Origin: Marinobacter sp.
Lineage (GTDB): Bacteria > Pseudomonadota > Gammaproteobacteria > Pseudomonadales > Oleiphilaceae
Direction of reading: 5' to 3'
Length of the DNA stretch: 30,433 nt
NCBI GenBank assembly: GCA_017643965.1
Contig: JAEPMM010000004.1
Coordinates: forward strand, 1 to 30,433
The position numbers were made by a program, and so were the translations under genes. Position 1 is the first letter of the stretch. Every line of letters starts with the position of its first letter. The notes under the pieces were generated by a model, which did no database searches, was not told the DNA's origin, and saw only the letters and a program-made list of their open reading frames with translations. This document shows positions 15,526 through 24,178 of this stretch, piece by piece.

Positions 15526-15642
15526 TCAGTGATGATGGCTGTGATCGTCGGCGGCGCCAGCGGAGGACGGTGACAGCCAGAACCACCACACAATCGCTGC
15601 CATCAACAACACGCCACTGGCGTTGACCAGAAAGGTTTCCAT
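15526..15642 (-). CDS. 38-residue membrane peptide with His-rich C-terminus, in the copper operon
   Basis: A tiny gene. The product has one hydrophobic helix (about residues 10-23, GVLLMAAIVWWFWL), a short small-residue linker, and the C-terminus ADDHSHHH, an Asp/His cluster suited to binding Cu or Zn. Three things make it convincing: its ATG overlaps the copA stop in TGATG; GAGGAG lies just upstream inside the copA end; and its stop is followed after ten bases by the DUF411 start. It is therefore translated between CopA and DUF411. It could be a small CopA partner or a periplasm-facing metal carrier. I do not recognise a named family. Confidence 0.75.
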   Translation of the reverse strand: METFLVNASGVLLMAAIVWWFWLSPSSAGAADDHSHHH

Positions 15643-18245
15643 CAGTTCCGCTCCTCATGCTGACGATTGTTCGGTGTCTGGCTGGTCCGGAAGAGCCGCA
15701 GACGGTTGGCGTTGGTGACTACCGTAACGGACGACAGCGACATGGCCGCGCCTGCCAGGATGGGGCTCATCAGAATGCCCCACACGGGGTAGAGCAGGCC
15801 GGCGGCGACCGGTATCCCCAGCGAGTTGTAGATGAACGCGCCAAACAGGTTCTGGTGAATATTACGAACGGTGGCGCGGGATATCTCAATGGTATCCGGC
15901 ACGCCGTGCAGCGAGCCCCGCATCAGGGTGATGGCGGCGCTCTCGATGGCCACATCGGTGCCGGTTCCAATGGCAAAGCCCACGTCCGCGGCCGCCAGTG
16001 CCGGAGCATCGTTGATGCCGTCGCCCACCATGGCCACGGTGTAGCCTTTGCCGCGCATGGCGCTGACCACTTCGGCCTTGTCTTCCGGCAGCACTTCGGC
16101 ACGGTAGTCGTCGATGCCGGCTTTGGCCGATATGGCTCTGGCGGTGGCGTCCACATCGCCGGTCACCATCATCACCCGAATACCGGCGTCGTGCAGGCGG
16201 CGAATGGCGGCTCTGGAATCCGGTTTGATGGCATCCGCGACACCGATGACCCCCAGTACCTCCTTACCCAGGGCCAGGAACAGAGGCGTGCCGGCTTCCT
16301 CGGTAATGGCGTGTGATGCCTCGGCCAGTTCCTCGACAGACAGACCTTCGGCCTCCAGCCAACGGCGATTGCCCAGGCGCAGGGGCTGGCCATTGAACTG
16401 GCCCTGTACCCCTTTGCCGTTCAGTGCCTCGAAGTCGGTAACGGTTTCCGGCTGCACGCCGTCCTGTTCGGCTTTGCCCAGAATGGCCTCGGCCAGCGGG
16501 TGCTCGGAGTGCCGCTCAAGGCCCGCGGCCAGTGCCAGCAAACCTTGCTCATCGCCATCGCTGGCGTGCAGGCGTGTCACCGCCGGGTGGCCCTCGGTGA
16601 TGGTGCCGGTCTTGTCGAGAATCACCAGGTCCACCTTGCCGGCGGTCTGCAGCGCATCGCCCTGGCGGATCAGCGCGCCGTATTCCGCGGCCTTGCCGAC
16701 ACCCATCATCACCGACATCGGCGTGGCCAGGCCCAGGGCACAGGGGCAGGCTATGATCAGCACGGTGGTGGCTGCCACCATCATATGCACCACCGCAGGT
16801 TCCGGGCCGACGTTGTACCAGATCAGTGCCGCCACCACCGCAATCAGCATCACGCTGGGCACGAACACCGAGGAGATCTTGTCTGCCAAACGACCGATCG
16901 CCGGTTTCGAGCCCTGGGCTTTTTTTACCAGCTTGATGATCTGCGCCCGCGCGGTGTCGCTGCCAACCCGGGTGGCTTCGTAGATGATGGCGCCATGGGT
17001 GTTCAGGGTACCGGCGGAGACGTCGTCGCCTTCACCTTTGCTGACCGGCATGGGCTCGCCGGTCAGCATGCTCTCGTCGATGCGGGTGCGGCCTTCGGCA
17101 ATCACGCCGTCAACCGGCAGTTTTTCCCCGGGGCGCACGCGGATGTGATCGCCTTTGCGTACGTCTTCCACCGGAATGTCCCGCTCCTCACCGTCGCGAA
17201 TCACCCGTGCGGTTTTCGCCCGCAGATCCAGCAGACGGCGAACCGCCTCGGAGGTCTTGCCCTTGGCCCGTAATTCCAGTGCCTGGCCGAGATTGATCAG
17301 GCCGATGATCATGGCGGAGGCCTCAAAATACACATGGCGCGCCATTTCCGGCAGCGCGTCCGGCACGCTGACTACCACCATGGAATAGAGCCAGGCCGTG
17401 CCGGTACCGAGGGCAATCAGGGTGTCCATGTTGGCGTTATGGTGGCGGAAGGCTTTCCAGGCGCCGATGAAAAAATGGCCACCGGTGGCAATCATCACGC
17501 CCAGGGTAAGCACGCCCAGATTGAGCCAGGTCACCTGATTGTCGGCGGTGACCATCATCGATCCAAAGCCCATGCCCCAGATCATCAGCGACACACCCAG
17601 GCCCAGACTGATGGCCATTTTGATCAGCAGGGTCTTGTACTGCTTGCGATCTTCCTGCTGGCGGCGGTCGTCGGCAGCGTCCTCGTCTTCGATCACGCTG
17701 GCCCCGTAGCCGGAGCTTTCCACCGCTTTGATCAGGGCCGCGGGGTCGGCATCACCGGCGGCGGTGGCGGTGTTGTCCGCCAGGTTCATGTGGGCTGCGG
17801 TCACCCCGTGCACCGATGTCAGTGCTTTCTCTATGGTGGTTACGCAGGACGCGCAGGTGGCACCGGTGACCGCCAGGTGAATCTGGCGGTCACCGGTGGC
17901 TGGGGTGTCGGCCTGTTCTTGCCGGTCATCGCCGGATTCCGCGGTGACCGCGGCCGGTTCGGACCCGTGTCGGTGTTCCTCACGCCCTGCCTGCCGGTCC
18001 CGGCCCTGACTGTCCCCATGGGGTGACAGGGTTTTCGCCGGGTAGCCGCTGTCGCTGACCAGCCGCGCGGCCTCGTCCAGATCAACGTCTTCCGGCAACG
18101 CCACGATCTGGGTTTCAAGATTGACGACGACATGGTCGCCGTTGCTCACCAGGGGCTGCAATGCCGTGCGGATCTTGCTGGCGCAGCCCTGACAGGTGGC
18201 GCCGGAAATGGCGAGGGCGGGGTGTAATTTGACGGTCTGATTCAT
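15642..18245 (-). CDS. copA: Cu(I)-translocating P1B-type ATPase
   Basis: An 867-residue copper-exporting ATPase of the inner membrane. Two N-terminal HMA metal-binding domains are visible, GATCQGCASK (CxxC at 18-21) and GATCASC (131-134), joined by a His/Glu/Asp-rich linker at about 75-120. Later come the TGE loop (395-397), the membrane metal site CPC at 500-502, the phosphorylation motif DKTGT (544-548) and GDGINDAPAL (741-750). The Cu(I)-specific YN in helix 7 (806-807, YNSLGIPVAAG) and MSLSS in helix 8 (835-839) are present, so copper is favoured over zinc or cadmium. The ATG at 18245 has GGAG upstream and follows the MerR gene by six bases; it is co-transcribed with it. Confidence 0.95.
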   Translation of the reverse strand: MNQTVKLHPALAISGATCQGCASKIRTALQPLVSNGDHVVVNLETQIVALPEDVDLDEAARLVSDSGYPAKTLSPHGDSQGRDRQAGREEHRHGSEPAAVTAESGDDRQEQADTPATGDRQIHLAVTGATCASCVTTIEKALTSVHGVTAAHMNLADNTATAAGDADPAALIKAVESSGYGASVIEDEDAADDRRQQEDRKQYKTLLIKMAISLGLGVSLMIWGMGFGSMMVTADNQVTWLNLGVLTLGVMIATGGHFFIGAWKAFRHHNANMDTLIALGTGTAWLYSMVVVSVPDALPEMARHVYFEASAMIIGLINLGQALELRAKGKTSEAVRRLLDLRAKTARVIRDGEERDIPVEDVRKGDHIRVRPGEKLPVDGVIAEGRTRIDESMLTGEPMPVSKGEGDDVSAGTLNTHGAIIYEATRVGSDTARAQIIKLVKKAQGSKPAIGRLADKISSVFVPSVMLIAVVAALIWYNVGPEPAVVHMMVAATTVLIIACPCALGLATPMSVMMGVGKAAEYGALIRQGDALQTAGKVDLVILDKTGTITEGHPAVTRLHASDGDEQGLLALAAGLERHSEHPLAEAILGKAEQDGVQPETVTDFEALNGKGVQGQFNGQPLRLGNRRWLEAEGLSVEELAEASHAITEEAGTPLFLALGKEVLGVIGVADAIKPDSRAAIRRLHDAGIRVMMVTGDVDATARAISAKAGIDDYRAEVLPEDKAEVVSAMRGKGYTVAMVGDGINDAPALAAADVGFAIGTGTDVAIESAAITLMRGSLHGVPDTIEISRATVRNIHQNLFGAFIYNSLGIPVAAGLLYPVWGILMSPILAGAAMSLSSVTVVTNANRLRLFRTSQTPNNRQHEERN

Positions 18246-18251
18246 GTCGGT

Positions 18252-18683
18252 TTACTCCCTGAAACCGTTAACGAAGGCAGGTTCATCCCAGTGTTCGATC
18301 AAACGGCAGATGGTGTGGCCGTCCGGGGTGCCATCCGGCATGGCCTGCCATGCGGTCAGCGCGGATTTCATGCGATCGCGCAGCTGGTTCAGTTCGCGGA
18401 TTTCCCGTTCCACTTCTTCCAGCCGTTGCTCGAAGACTTCCCGCACCAGCGGACAGGGGGAATGGTGGTCGTCGGCCTGATTCAGGATGGACCGGATCTC
18501 CGGTAATGAAAAGCCCAACTGCCGTGCCTTGCGGGCAAAACGCAGGCGGCGGAGATCTTCGGCATCGAATTGCTGGTAGTTGTTGTCCGGATTACGTGCC
18601 GGGATCAGCAGCCCTTCGCGGGTGTAAAAGCGCACAGTGTCGGGTTTCACCCCGGCGGCCTTGGCAATCTCCATGACTTTCAT
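18252..18683 (-). CDS. MerR-family heavy-metal-responsive regulator
   Basis: A 143-residue activator of the MerR/CueR/ZntR group. The N-terminal helix-turn-helix is MEIAKAAGVKPDTVRFYTRE (residues 4-23), with the wing GLLIPARNPDNNYQQFDAED. A long dimerisation helix follows (about 83-112). Only two cysteines are present, Cys77 (DHHSPCPLV) and Cys126 (GHTICRLIEH), both with a His nearby, which would fit a linear or mixed thiol/His metal site. The closely spaced C-terminal cysteine pair of typical CueR is not seen. Its place directly before copA indicates copper sensing, but other soft metals are possible. ATG 18683 is preferred by homology; 18695 is also in frame. The operon promoter upstream has the MerR layout. 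Confidence 0.88.
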   Translation of the reverse strand: MKVMEIAKAAGVKPDTVRFYTREGLLIPARNPDNNYQQFDAEDLRRLRFARKARQLGFSLPEIRSILNQADDHHSPCPLVREVFEQRLEEVEREIRELNQLRDRMKSALTAWQAMPDGTPDGHTICRLIEHWDEPAFVNGFRE

Positions 18684-18716
18684 CGCTATACCCATACGGT
18701 GATTTGATACGAGTAT

Positions 18717-18748
18717 AGTCTAAAACCTGTGAGCAACTCACAGGTCAA
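18717..18748 (-). promoter_or_regulatory. MerR-type operator-promoter for the merR-copA operon
   Basis: Read on the minus strand: a -35 box TTGACC (18748-18743), then the perfect palindrome ACCTGTGAG-TTG-CTCACAGGT (18745-18725) lying in the spacer, then a -10 TTAGAC or TAGACT at 19 or 20 bp spacing. An overlong spacer filled by a dyad is the hallmark of promoters activated by MerR-family proteins, and the copA promoter of E. coli has the same -35 and 19-bp layout. The regulator would thus control its own gene along with copA, the small peptide and the DUF411 gene. Confidence 0.82.
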
Positions 18749-18770
18749 GGGTTGCGTTGGCTGTCGGAGT

Positions 18771-19085
18771 TCAGGAGTTCCTGGCGCGCAAAAAAACGTT
18801 GCAGCTACGGCACTGGTCTGGGGCCATCAGCTTCGCCTGCCAGCCGATACGGTGGCCGCAGGCCGGGCAGGCAAGACGTAGTTGCAGGGCAATGATCGGT
18901 GCCACCAGGGCTGCCAGCAAAACCCCCAGCGGTCCCCAGCTGTCGCCACTGGATAGTCCCAGCTGGCTGCTGAAGATCAGGATGATCACCAGCGTGAAGA
19001 AAGCGAACAGAAAGTAGTTGCGGTTCCAGCGCTCCCAGCGGCGGAGTGTCCGGTCCTGCTCGGGCGAAAGGTAGGTCTGTGTCAT
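18771..19085 (-). CDS. Small membrane protein with C-terminal zinc ribbon
   Basis: A 104-residue protein of unknown function. It has two hydrophobic segments (about 24-41 and 51-69), then a C-terminal four-cysteine zinc ribbon: CPACGH (73-78) and CRSC (92-95). The ATG at 19085 is chosen because GGGAA lies upstream and the sequence there looks like a normal soluble N-terminus (TQTYLSPEQDRTLRRWERW); another in-frame start lies 14 codons earlier. It sits between a diguanylate cyclase/phosphodiesterase gene and the copper operon promoter, all on the minus strand. No functional link to either is visible. Confidence 0.75.
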   Translation of the reverse strand: MTQTYLSPEQDRTLRRWERWNRNYFLFAFFTLVIILIFSSQLGLSSGDSWGPLGVLLAALVAPIIALQLRLACPACGHRIGWQAKLMAPDQCRSCNVFLRARNS

Positions 19086-19136
19086 TGCGTTATTCCCGGT
19101 AAGTGTCACCGGAATTCTGGCGAACAACCGTGGCGA

Positions 19137-21404
19137 TTACAATCCGCTCCGGACCGGGGTATCGGTAATCATGGAGCCTTCGGACAGGGCTTTTTCCAGC
19201 GCGGCGGCGGGCACCGGCCGGCTGATCAGGTAACCCTGGGCAAAGTCACAGCGGTGGCTTTTCAGGAACACCAGTTGCTCCATGGTTTCGACACCCTCGG
19301 CCACCACGCGGATGCCCAGGTTGTGCGCCAGATTGATCACCGCGCGGGTAATGACGGCGTCGTCGTGGCGTTCGGTGACTTCGGTGATGAAGGAGCGGTC
19401 AATCTTCAGCAGATCCACCGGGAAGTCCCGCAGATAGCCGAGCGAGGAATAGCCAACGCCGAAATCGTCAATCGCCAGTTGCACACCCAGCTTGTGCAGT
19501 TTCGACAGCTGGTCGCGATTGTGCTCGATATTCTGGATGAAAATCTCTTCGGTGAGTTCCACTTCCAGCCGGCTGGGGGGCACATTGTGGCTTTCCAGGG
19601 CCTCGCGGATATGGTCCACCAGGCTTTCGTCATCCAGCTCGCGACCGGACAGGTTCACCGCAATCCGCAGATGCTCGAAGTCGGTGCCCTGCCAGCGGGC
19701 GAGCTGGCGGCATGCGGCCATGACCACCCAGCGACCGATCTCGGTAATGCGGCCACTTTCCTCGGCCAGGGGAATGAACTCAACCGGCGGCAGCAGACCA
19801 CGGCGCGGGTGTTGCCAGCGAATCAGCGCCTCCACGCTGTGAATCTCTGCGCTTTCAAGTTCCACCTGGGGCTGGAAATAGAGCACGAACTCGTCGTTGG
19901 CGAGGGCCTGGCTGAGGTCCTTGTCCAGCTCCAGCCGCATGACCTCCCGGTCCTGCATGCCTTCGGTGTAGAACTGGTAGGTGTTTCGGCCCTGATCCTT
20001 GGCCCGGTAGAGTGCCACATCGGCGTTGCGCAGCAGGGTATCGGCATCGAGGCCACTCTGCGGATAGACCGCGATTCCCATGGTGGCGGTCACGCTGTGG
20101 GCGTCGCCCTGTACCTCGAAGGGCTCGGCAAAGATCTGCTTGATCTGGCCGAGCAGATTGATCACATCGTCAAGATCGTCCACGTGCTGCTGGCAGACCA
20201 TGAATTCATCACCACCGGAATAGGCCACCAACACCTTTTCGTTGCTGAGGCCGTTGAGTCGTTCCGACACCTTGATCAGCAGCTCGTCACCGAACTGGTG
20301 GCCCAGTGAGTCGTTGAGCATCTGGAAACGGTCCAGATCCATCATCACCAGGGCAACCTGTCGCATCTGCCGGTCGGCGATGTTGAGGGTGTGGGTGAGG
20401 TCCTCCATGAAGTACCGGCGGTTGGCCAGGCCGGTGAGGGCATCGGTGGACTCCAGTCGCGCCAGGTCCTGTTGCACCGCCTTGCGCTGGTCAATTTCGG
20501 ATTCCAGCTCCCGGCGGGTTTTCAGTAGCGCCTGGTTGCGCTTGAGAATGAGCTGCACCAGCAGTGTGGTCAGGCTGGTCAGAATGCTCATGAACAACAC
20601 GGAAATGAACGTTGCCAGGGGCCAGACGCTGCGCTGGGATTCCACCCACGCTGCGGACGGGGTAACCGTCAGTGCCCAGTCCAGCGTGGGTAACGCCACG
20701 GGCGTCGTGTGGGAAAACGCCGGTGCAGTTTCGCTGGAGGTGTTGAGTTCGTAGGCGAGCTTGCCATTGTCGGTGATGCGTATGCGGAAGGCGTCGAGCA
20801 CTCTTCTGGTCAGCAAGTGGCGAGCCAGGGTTTCCATCTGGAAGACCCCGGCAATGAAGCCGTTGTTGTCGGCGCCGGCGTACACCGGCACGTAAATGAC
20901 AAGCCCCTGGCCGCCCTGGCGCAGGTTCAGCACGCCGGAAATATCGATTTCGCCGCTGGCCTGAGCCTGTTCAAGTGCCTGGCGGCGTTCGGGGTTGATC
21001 GCAACGTTGAAGCCAACCACTTCTTCGTTTCCGGACAGGGGTTCCAGCCAGCGGATTACGAAGTCCCGGTCAATCCATTCAATAGCCTGGTAGACCCCGA
21101 AGTCACTGAGGTAATTACGGGCGTCACGACTCCAGGTTTCTTCGGACATGCCCGGGCTGGCTTCGAAGCGCTGGGCCATGCGGCGAATGGCTTCCAGGTG
21201 CACCAGAAATTCGCGCTCCAGGTTGGCCGCCATGGCCTGGGCCTCGTTGTCGAGGCTGGACTGGATCTGATTCCGGTCCTGTTTTTCAATGCCGTACTTC
21301 AAGCCGGACGCGGTGGCCAGAAAAACCAGAAAGATCAGAACCGGAAACAGAGGGTACAACAACCCCTTGACGGCTTTGTTTGTCACTGAATCAGGTTTCT
21401 CCAC
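19137..21404 (-). CDS. CHASE-GGDEF-EAL c-di-GMP signalling protein
   Basis: A 755-residue inner-membrane protein for cyclic di-GMP turnover. Order: helix 1 (about 14-34), a periplasmic CHASE sensor domain (about 60-250; e.g. FGVYQAIEWIDRDF), helix 2 (262-287), GGDEF (318-480) and EAL (about 500-745). The cyclase signature SGGDEF is intact (396-401); no RxxD inhibitory site is seen ahead of it. The phosphodiesterase residues look intact: EALIRW, NLSGREL, ELTEE, IDDFGVGYSSLGYL, LKIDRSF and AEGVET. Both activities are therefore possible, and the phosphodiesterase is the more secure call. The start is a GTG at 21404 with GGAG upstream. The CHASE ligand is unknown. Confidence 0.92.
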   Translation of the reverse strand: MEKPDSVTNKAVKGLLYPLFPVLIFLVFLATASGLKYGIEKQDRNQIQSSLDNEAQAMAANLEREFLVHLEAIRRMAQRFEASPGMSEETWSRDARNYLSDFGVYQAIEWIDRDFVIRWLEPLSGNEEVVGFNVAINPERRQALEQAQASGEIDISGVLNLRQGGQGLVIYVPVYAGADNNGFIAGVFQMETLARHLLTRRVLDAFRIRITDNGKLAYELNTSSETAPAFSHTTPVALPTLDWALTVTPSAAWVESQRSVWPLATFISVLFMSILTSLTTLLVQLILKRNQALLKTRRELESEIDQRKAVQQDLARLESTDALTGLANRRYFMEDLTHTLNIADRQMRQVALVMMDLDRFQMLNDSLGHQFGDELLIKVSERLNGLSNEKVLVAYSGGDEFMVCQQHVDDLDDVINLLGQIKQIFAEPFEVQGDAHSVTATMGIAVYPQSGLDADTLLRNADVALYRAKDQGRNTYQFYTEGMQDREVMRLELDKDLSQALANDEFVLYFQPQVELESAEIHSVEALIRWQHPRRGLLPPVEFIPLAEESGRITEIGRWVVMAACRQLARWQGTDFEHLRIAVNLSGRELDDESLVDHIREALESHNVPPSRLEVELTEEIFIQNIEHNRDQLSKLHKLGVQLAIDDFGVGYSSLGYLRDFPVDLLKIDRSFITEVTERHDDAVITRAVINLAHNLGIRVVAEGVETMEQLVFLKSHRCDFAQGYLISRPVPAAALEKALSEGSMITDTPVRSGL

Positions 21405-21548
21405 GCTGGGCTCCGCTCCGGTACATCAACAACGTAACATATCGGCAGGTGTCGCCCGATTATGAGGGTTAGTTGCCGTTGCCGACCAGCACTTGTTATA
21501 TGCCTTCTTGTAACGAAATGCCACAGGGGCTCTGAGCCGGGGCCGGTG

Positions 21549-21977
21549 TCACCGCACGGGCGGAACCCCTAGCCGGGGTATTTCCTGTTTCGGGCACCGG
21601 TCCATGACCACCATCAGCCCGGCCGCTTCTGCCTTGTCGGCACCGGCTTCGTTGATCACGCCGATCTGCATCCACACCACCGGTACCTCGAGCTCGATGG
21701 CGGCGTCGATGACCGGGCCGGTGCGTTGCGGCGCCAGAAACAGCTCCACCATGTCAGGTTTGACCGGCAGTGCCTGAAGGTCCGGATACACGATTTCCCC
21801 CAGCAGGGTCTGACCGGCCAGCTTCGGGTTCACCGGAATCATCCGGTAGCCGCGGCTCTGTAGGTAGGCCATGACTTCATGGCTGGGGCGGTGGGGTTTA
21901 TCGCTGGCGCCGACCAGGGCAATGGTGCGTGCGGTCGACAGAATCTGCCGCATCCGGTCAGGATTGGATCGGGACAT
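21549..21977 (-). CDS. YccU-like CoA-binding protein
   Basis: A 142-residue cytoplasmic protein of the CoA-binding, Rossmann-type family (E. coli YccU). The nucleotide loop is TIALVGASDKPHRPSHEVMA (residues 18-37); IPVNPKLAGQ and VVWMQIGVINEAGADKAEAA are typical of the family. It resembles the N-terminal domain of ADP-forming acyl-CoA synthetases but lacks the catalytic parts. The biological role is unknown. It is 43 bases downstream of folX on the same strand, so it may be the third gene of a folE-folX unit. No strong ribosome binding site is visible at this start. Confidence 0.88.
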   Translation of the reverse strand: MSRSNPDRMRQILSTARTIALVGASDKPHRPSHEVMAYLQSRGYRMIPVNPKLAGQTLLGEIVYPDLQALPVKPDMVELFLAPQRTGPVIDAAIELEVPVVWMQIGVINEAGADKAEAAGLMVVMDRCPKQEIPRLGVPPVR

Positions 21978-22020
21978 GGTGCGCGGGTGCTCTTGTGCTG
22001 TGCCGGTTTGCGGCCGTGAG

Positions 22021-22404
22021 TCAGGGTTTGGGGCGGTGAGCTTCCAGAGTCACCGACACCGACTCGGCATAGCGTAACGCGTGGGGCTTGTCGATTTCCA
22101 CTGCAGCCCAGGTCACGGCCGCGTGCTCCATCACTATCGCAAGCACCTCATGGGTCAGACGCTCAAGGAGGGCGAAGCGGTTGCCATCCACATGGTGGAT
22201 GATCTCCTTGGTGATGGTGCGGTAGTTGAGAGCGGCGGCAATGTCGTTTTCATTGATGGCGTTGGTGCCGTCGTAGGTAAGACAAACGTTGATCAGTACA
22301 TCCTGCTGGTTTTTGATCTCCTCCTCCTTGATGCCGATGTAGGCTCGAAGGAGGAGATTCTTGATGCGCACAGTGGTCTGGTGATCTCCGGTAACGTCTG
22401 TCAT
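22021..22404 (-). CDS. folX: Dihydroneopterin triphosphate 2'-epimerase
   Basis: A 127-residue protein of the FolB/FolX tunnelling-fold family. It matches E. coli FolX rather than FolB: IKNLLLRAYIGIKEEEIKNQ, ALNYRTITKEIIHHV, NRFALLERLTHEVL, and EIDKPHALRYAESVSVTLE. FolX epimerises 7,8-dihydroneopterin triphosphate to the monapterin form, which leads to tetrahydromonapterin, the cofactor of phenylalanine hydroxylase in Pseudomonas. The gene follows folE by 27 bases, so the product of GTP cyclohydrolase I is passed straight to FolX; the pair points to a pterin route beyond folate. The start at 22404 is supported by an AGG upstream. Confidence 0.9.
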   Translation of the reverse strand: MTDVTGDHQTTVRIKNLLLRAYIGIKEEEIKNQQDVLINVCLTYDGTNAINENDIAAALNYRTITKEIIHHVDGNRFALLERLTHEVLAIVMEHAAVTWAAVEIDKPHALRYAESVSVTLEAHRPKP

Positions 22405-22431
22405 GCCATCTCCTACCTTTGGAGTGCCGCG

Positions 22432-22995
22432 TCAGCGGCTGATGAGGTTCAGGAACTCCGTTCGTGTTGCCGGGGACTTGCGGAACGCACCCAACATCAT
22501 CGAGGTTTTCATCCGGGAGTTCTGTTTTTCCACGCCCCGCATCATCATGCACATGTGCTGGGCCTCGATGACCACGGCCACGCCTTTGGCGTTGGTCACG
22601 CTCTCGATGGCTTCTGCAATCTGCCGGGTCAGGTTCTCCTGAATCTGCAGGCGGCGGGCATACATGTCGACGATGCGTGCAAACTTGGACAGCCCCAATA
22701 CCCGGCCCTGGGGCAGGTAGGCAATGTGGCATTTGCCAATGAACGGCAGCATATGATGTTCGCACATGCTGTACAGCTCGATGTCCTGCACCACCACCAT
22801 TTCATCCATGGCGGATTCGAACACGGCGTTGTTGACCAGTTCGCCCAGGTCCTGCTGATAGCCACGAGTCAGGAACTGCATGGCCTTGGCAGCCCGCATG
22901 GGGGTGTCCTGAAGCCCTTCGCGGGCGGTGTCCTCGCCGAGTCCGTTAATAATGTCGCGGTAGTGCCCCGCCAGATCTTCAAGGGATGTGCTCAT
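22432..22995 (-). CDS. folE: GTP cyclohydrolase I (type IA)
   Basis: FolE converts GTP to 7,8-dihydroneopterin triphosphate and formate, the first step of tetrahydrofolate and tetrahydromonapterin synthesis. The 187-residue product has the zinc ligands Cys78 and His81 (MCEHHMLPFIGK) and Cys149 (EAQHMCMMMRG), the family block GRVLGLSKFARIVDMYARRL, and the normal length for the bacterial form. The start at 22995 (MSTSLEDLAGHYRDII) has GGAA upstream. It is the first gene of a unit with folX and perhaps the CoA-binding protein. It is divergent from an alpha/beta hydrolase across about 200 bases. Confidence 0.96.
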   Translation of the reverse strand: MSTSLEDLAGHYRDIINGLGEDTAREGLQDTPMRAAKAMQFLTRGYQQDLGELVNNAVFESAMDEMVVVQDIELYSMCEHHMLPFIGKCHIAYLPQGRVLGLSKFARIVDMYARRLQIQENLTRQIAEAIESVTNAKGVAVVIEAQHMCMMMRGVEKQNSRMKTSMMLGAFRKSPATRTEFLNLISR

Positions 22996-23194
22996 AATCG
23001 GTTCCGGTGTTCCGTGTCTGATTCAGGGCGAAAGCTTAAGGCAATTTGCCGGTCATCTCTATGGTTTACGGTCGGGTGATAGGAAAAGACCACTGCTGGC
23101 TCGGGTGACGCCCGCAAATTCCGCAACCGGATATGGCGGTACCCGGCGGTTTGTTCTAGAGTTTCAGGCTGCAATGATTTTCCGGGAACAGCGC

Positions 23195-24109
23195 ATGGAT
23201 CAGGTGATGGCCGGTAATTCGGCGGCTGCCCACGCAAAGCAGCAGACAGGCACACTGGAGTGGTGGCAACAGGGCGGCAAGTGGTTCAGCTATGAGGGCC
23301 ATGCCATATTCAGCCGCATGGCGGGGCAGGGCGAGCCGCTGGTGCTGTTGCACGGTTTTCCGACCGCAAGCTGGGACTGGAACCGGGTCTGGCCCATGCT
23401 GACCCAGAACCACAATGTGTTGGTACTCGACATGCTGGGCTTCGGGTTTTCCGACAAGCCTGCCGGCTACGACTACGGCATCGAGGATCAGGCCGACCTG
23501 TTTGAGGGCTGGATCGAAGGGCTGGGGCTGACCAGCGTGCATCTGTTCGCACACGATTACGGCTGCAGTGTGACCCAGGAGTTGCTGGCCCGCGAACAGG
23601 AGGGTGGCCTCGGTTTCCGCATTGCCAGCGTGTGCTTCCTCAACGGCGCTCTGTTTCCCGAAGTGCACCATCCTCTGCTGATTCAGAAGCTGCTGCACAG
23701 CCCGCTGGGCGGCCTGATCAGCCGTGGCCTGACCCGCCGCACCTTCGAACGTAATTTCCGCCGCCTGCTCGGGCCTGCCAATCCGCCGGATCGGCAGGAT
23801 CTGGACGATTTCTGGCACTTGCTGACCTACAATAATGGCCGCGGTATTCTCCATCATCTGATTCATTTCATGGAAGAGCGGCGCTGCCACCGCAATCGCT
23901 GGGTCGGCGCGTTGCAGCACGCGAAACAGCCCATGCGGTTGATCTCCGGCATGGCGGACCCGGTGTCCGGAGCGGCCATGGCGCGACGCTACCGCGAGCT
24001 GGTGCCCAATGCCGACGTGGTCAGTCTTCGTAACGTGGGGCACTACCCGCATTTTGAAAGCCCCTGGGATGTGTTTTCCGCCTATCGGGATTTCCGCCGC
24101 AAGCCGTGA
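23195..24109 (+). CDS. MEST-like alpha/beta hydrolase (epoxide hydrolase / dehalogenase group)
   Basis: A soluble alpha/beta hydrolase of 304 residues. The oxyanion motif is LLHGFPTASWDW (51-62). The nucleophile elbow is AHDYGCS (119-125) with Asp121 as the likely nucleophile, as in epoxide hydrolases and haloalkane dehalogenases. Also present are the acid region GMADPVSG and the base His in NVGHYPHFESP. The full pattern, including DMLGFGFSDKPAGYDYGI and FPEVHHPLLIQKLLHSPLGG, resembles bacterial proteins related to animal MEST. The substrate is unknown. ATG 23195 is chosen for GGGAA upstream; ATG 23174 (seven codons earlier) is an alternative. A patatin-like gene follows 69 bases later, so two hydrolases may act together on lipids. 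Confidence 0.85.
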   Translation: MDQVMAGNSAAAHAKQQTGTLEWWQQGGKWFSYEGHAIFSRMAGQGEPLVLLHGFPTASWDWNRVWPMLTQNHNVLVLDMLGFGFSDKPAGYDYGIEDQADLFEGWIEGLGLTSVHLFAHDYGCSVTQELLAREQEGGLGFRIASVCFLNGALFPEVHHPLLIQKLLHSPLGGLISRGLTRRTFERNFRRLLGPANPPDRQDLDDFWHLLTYNNGRGILHHLIHFMEERRCHRNRWVGALQHAKQPMRLISGMADPVSGAAMARRYRELVPNADVVSLRNVGHYPHFESPWDVFSAYRDFRRKP

Positions 24110-24178
24110 GCCCAGAGGCTGCTGGCTGCCGACCCGCCAGTTCGTTAAACTCCTCACGAAATTATTGGGGGAGCCATC

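Noticed and set aside
22081..23079. A 332-codon plus-strand frame
   Set aside because: It is antisense to folE and folX, rich in His and Val from reversed codons, with no recognisable domain.
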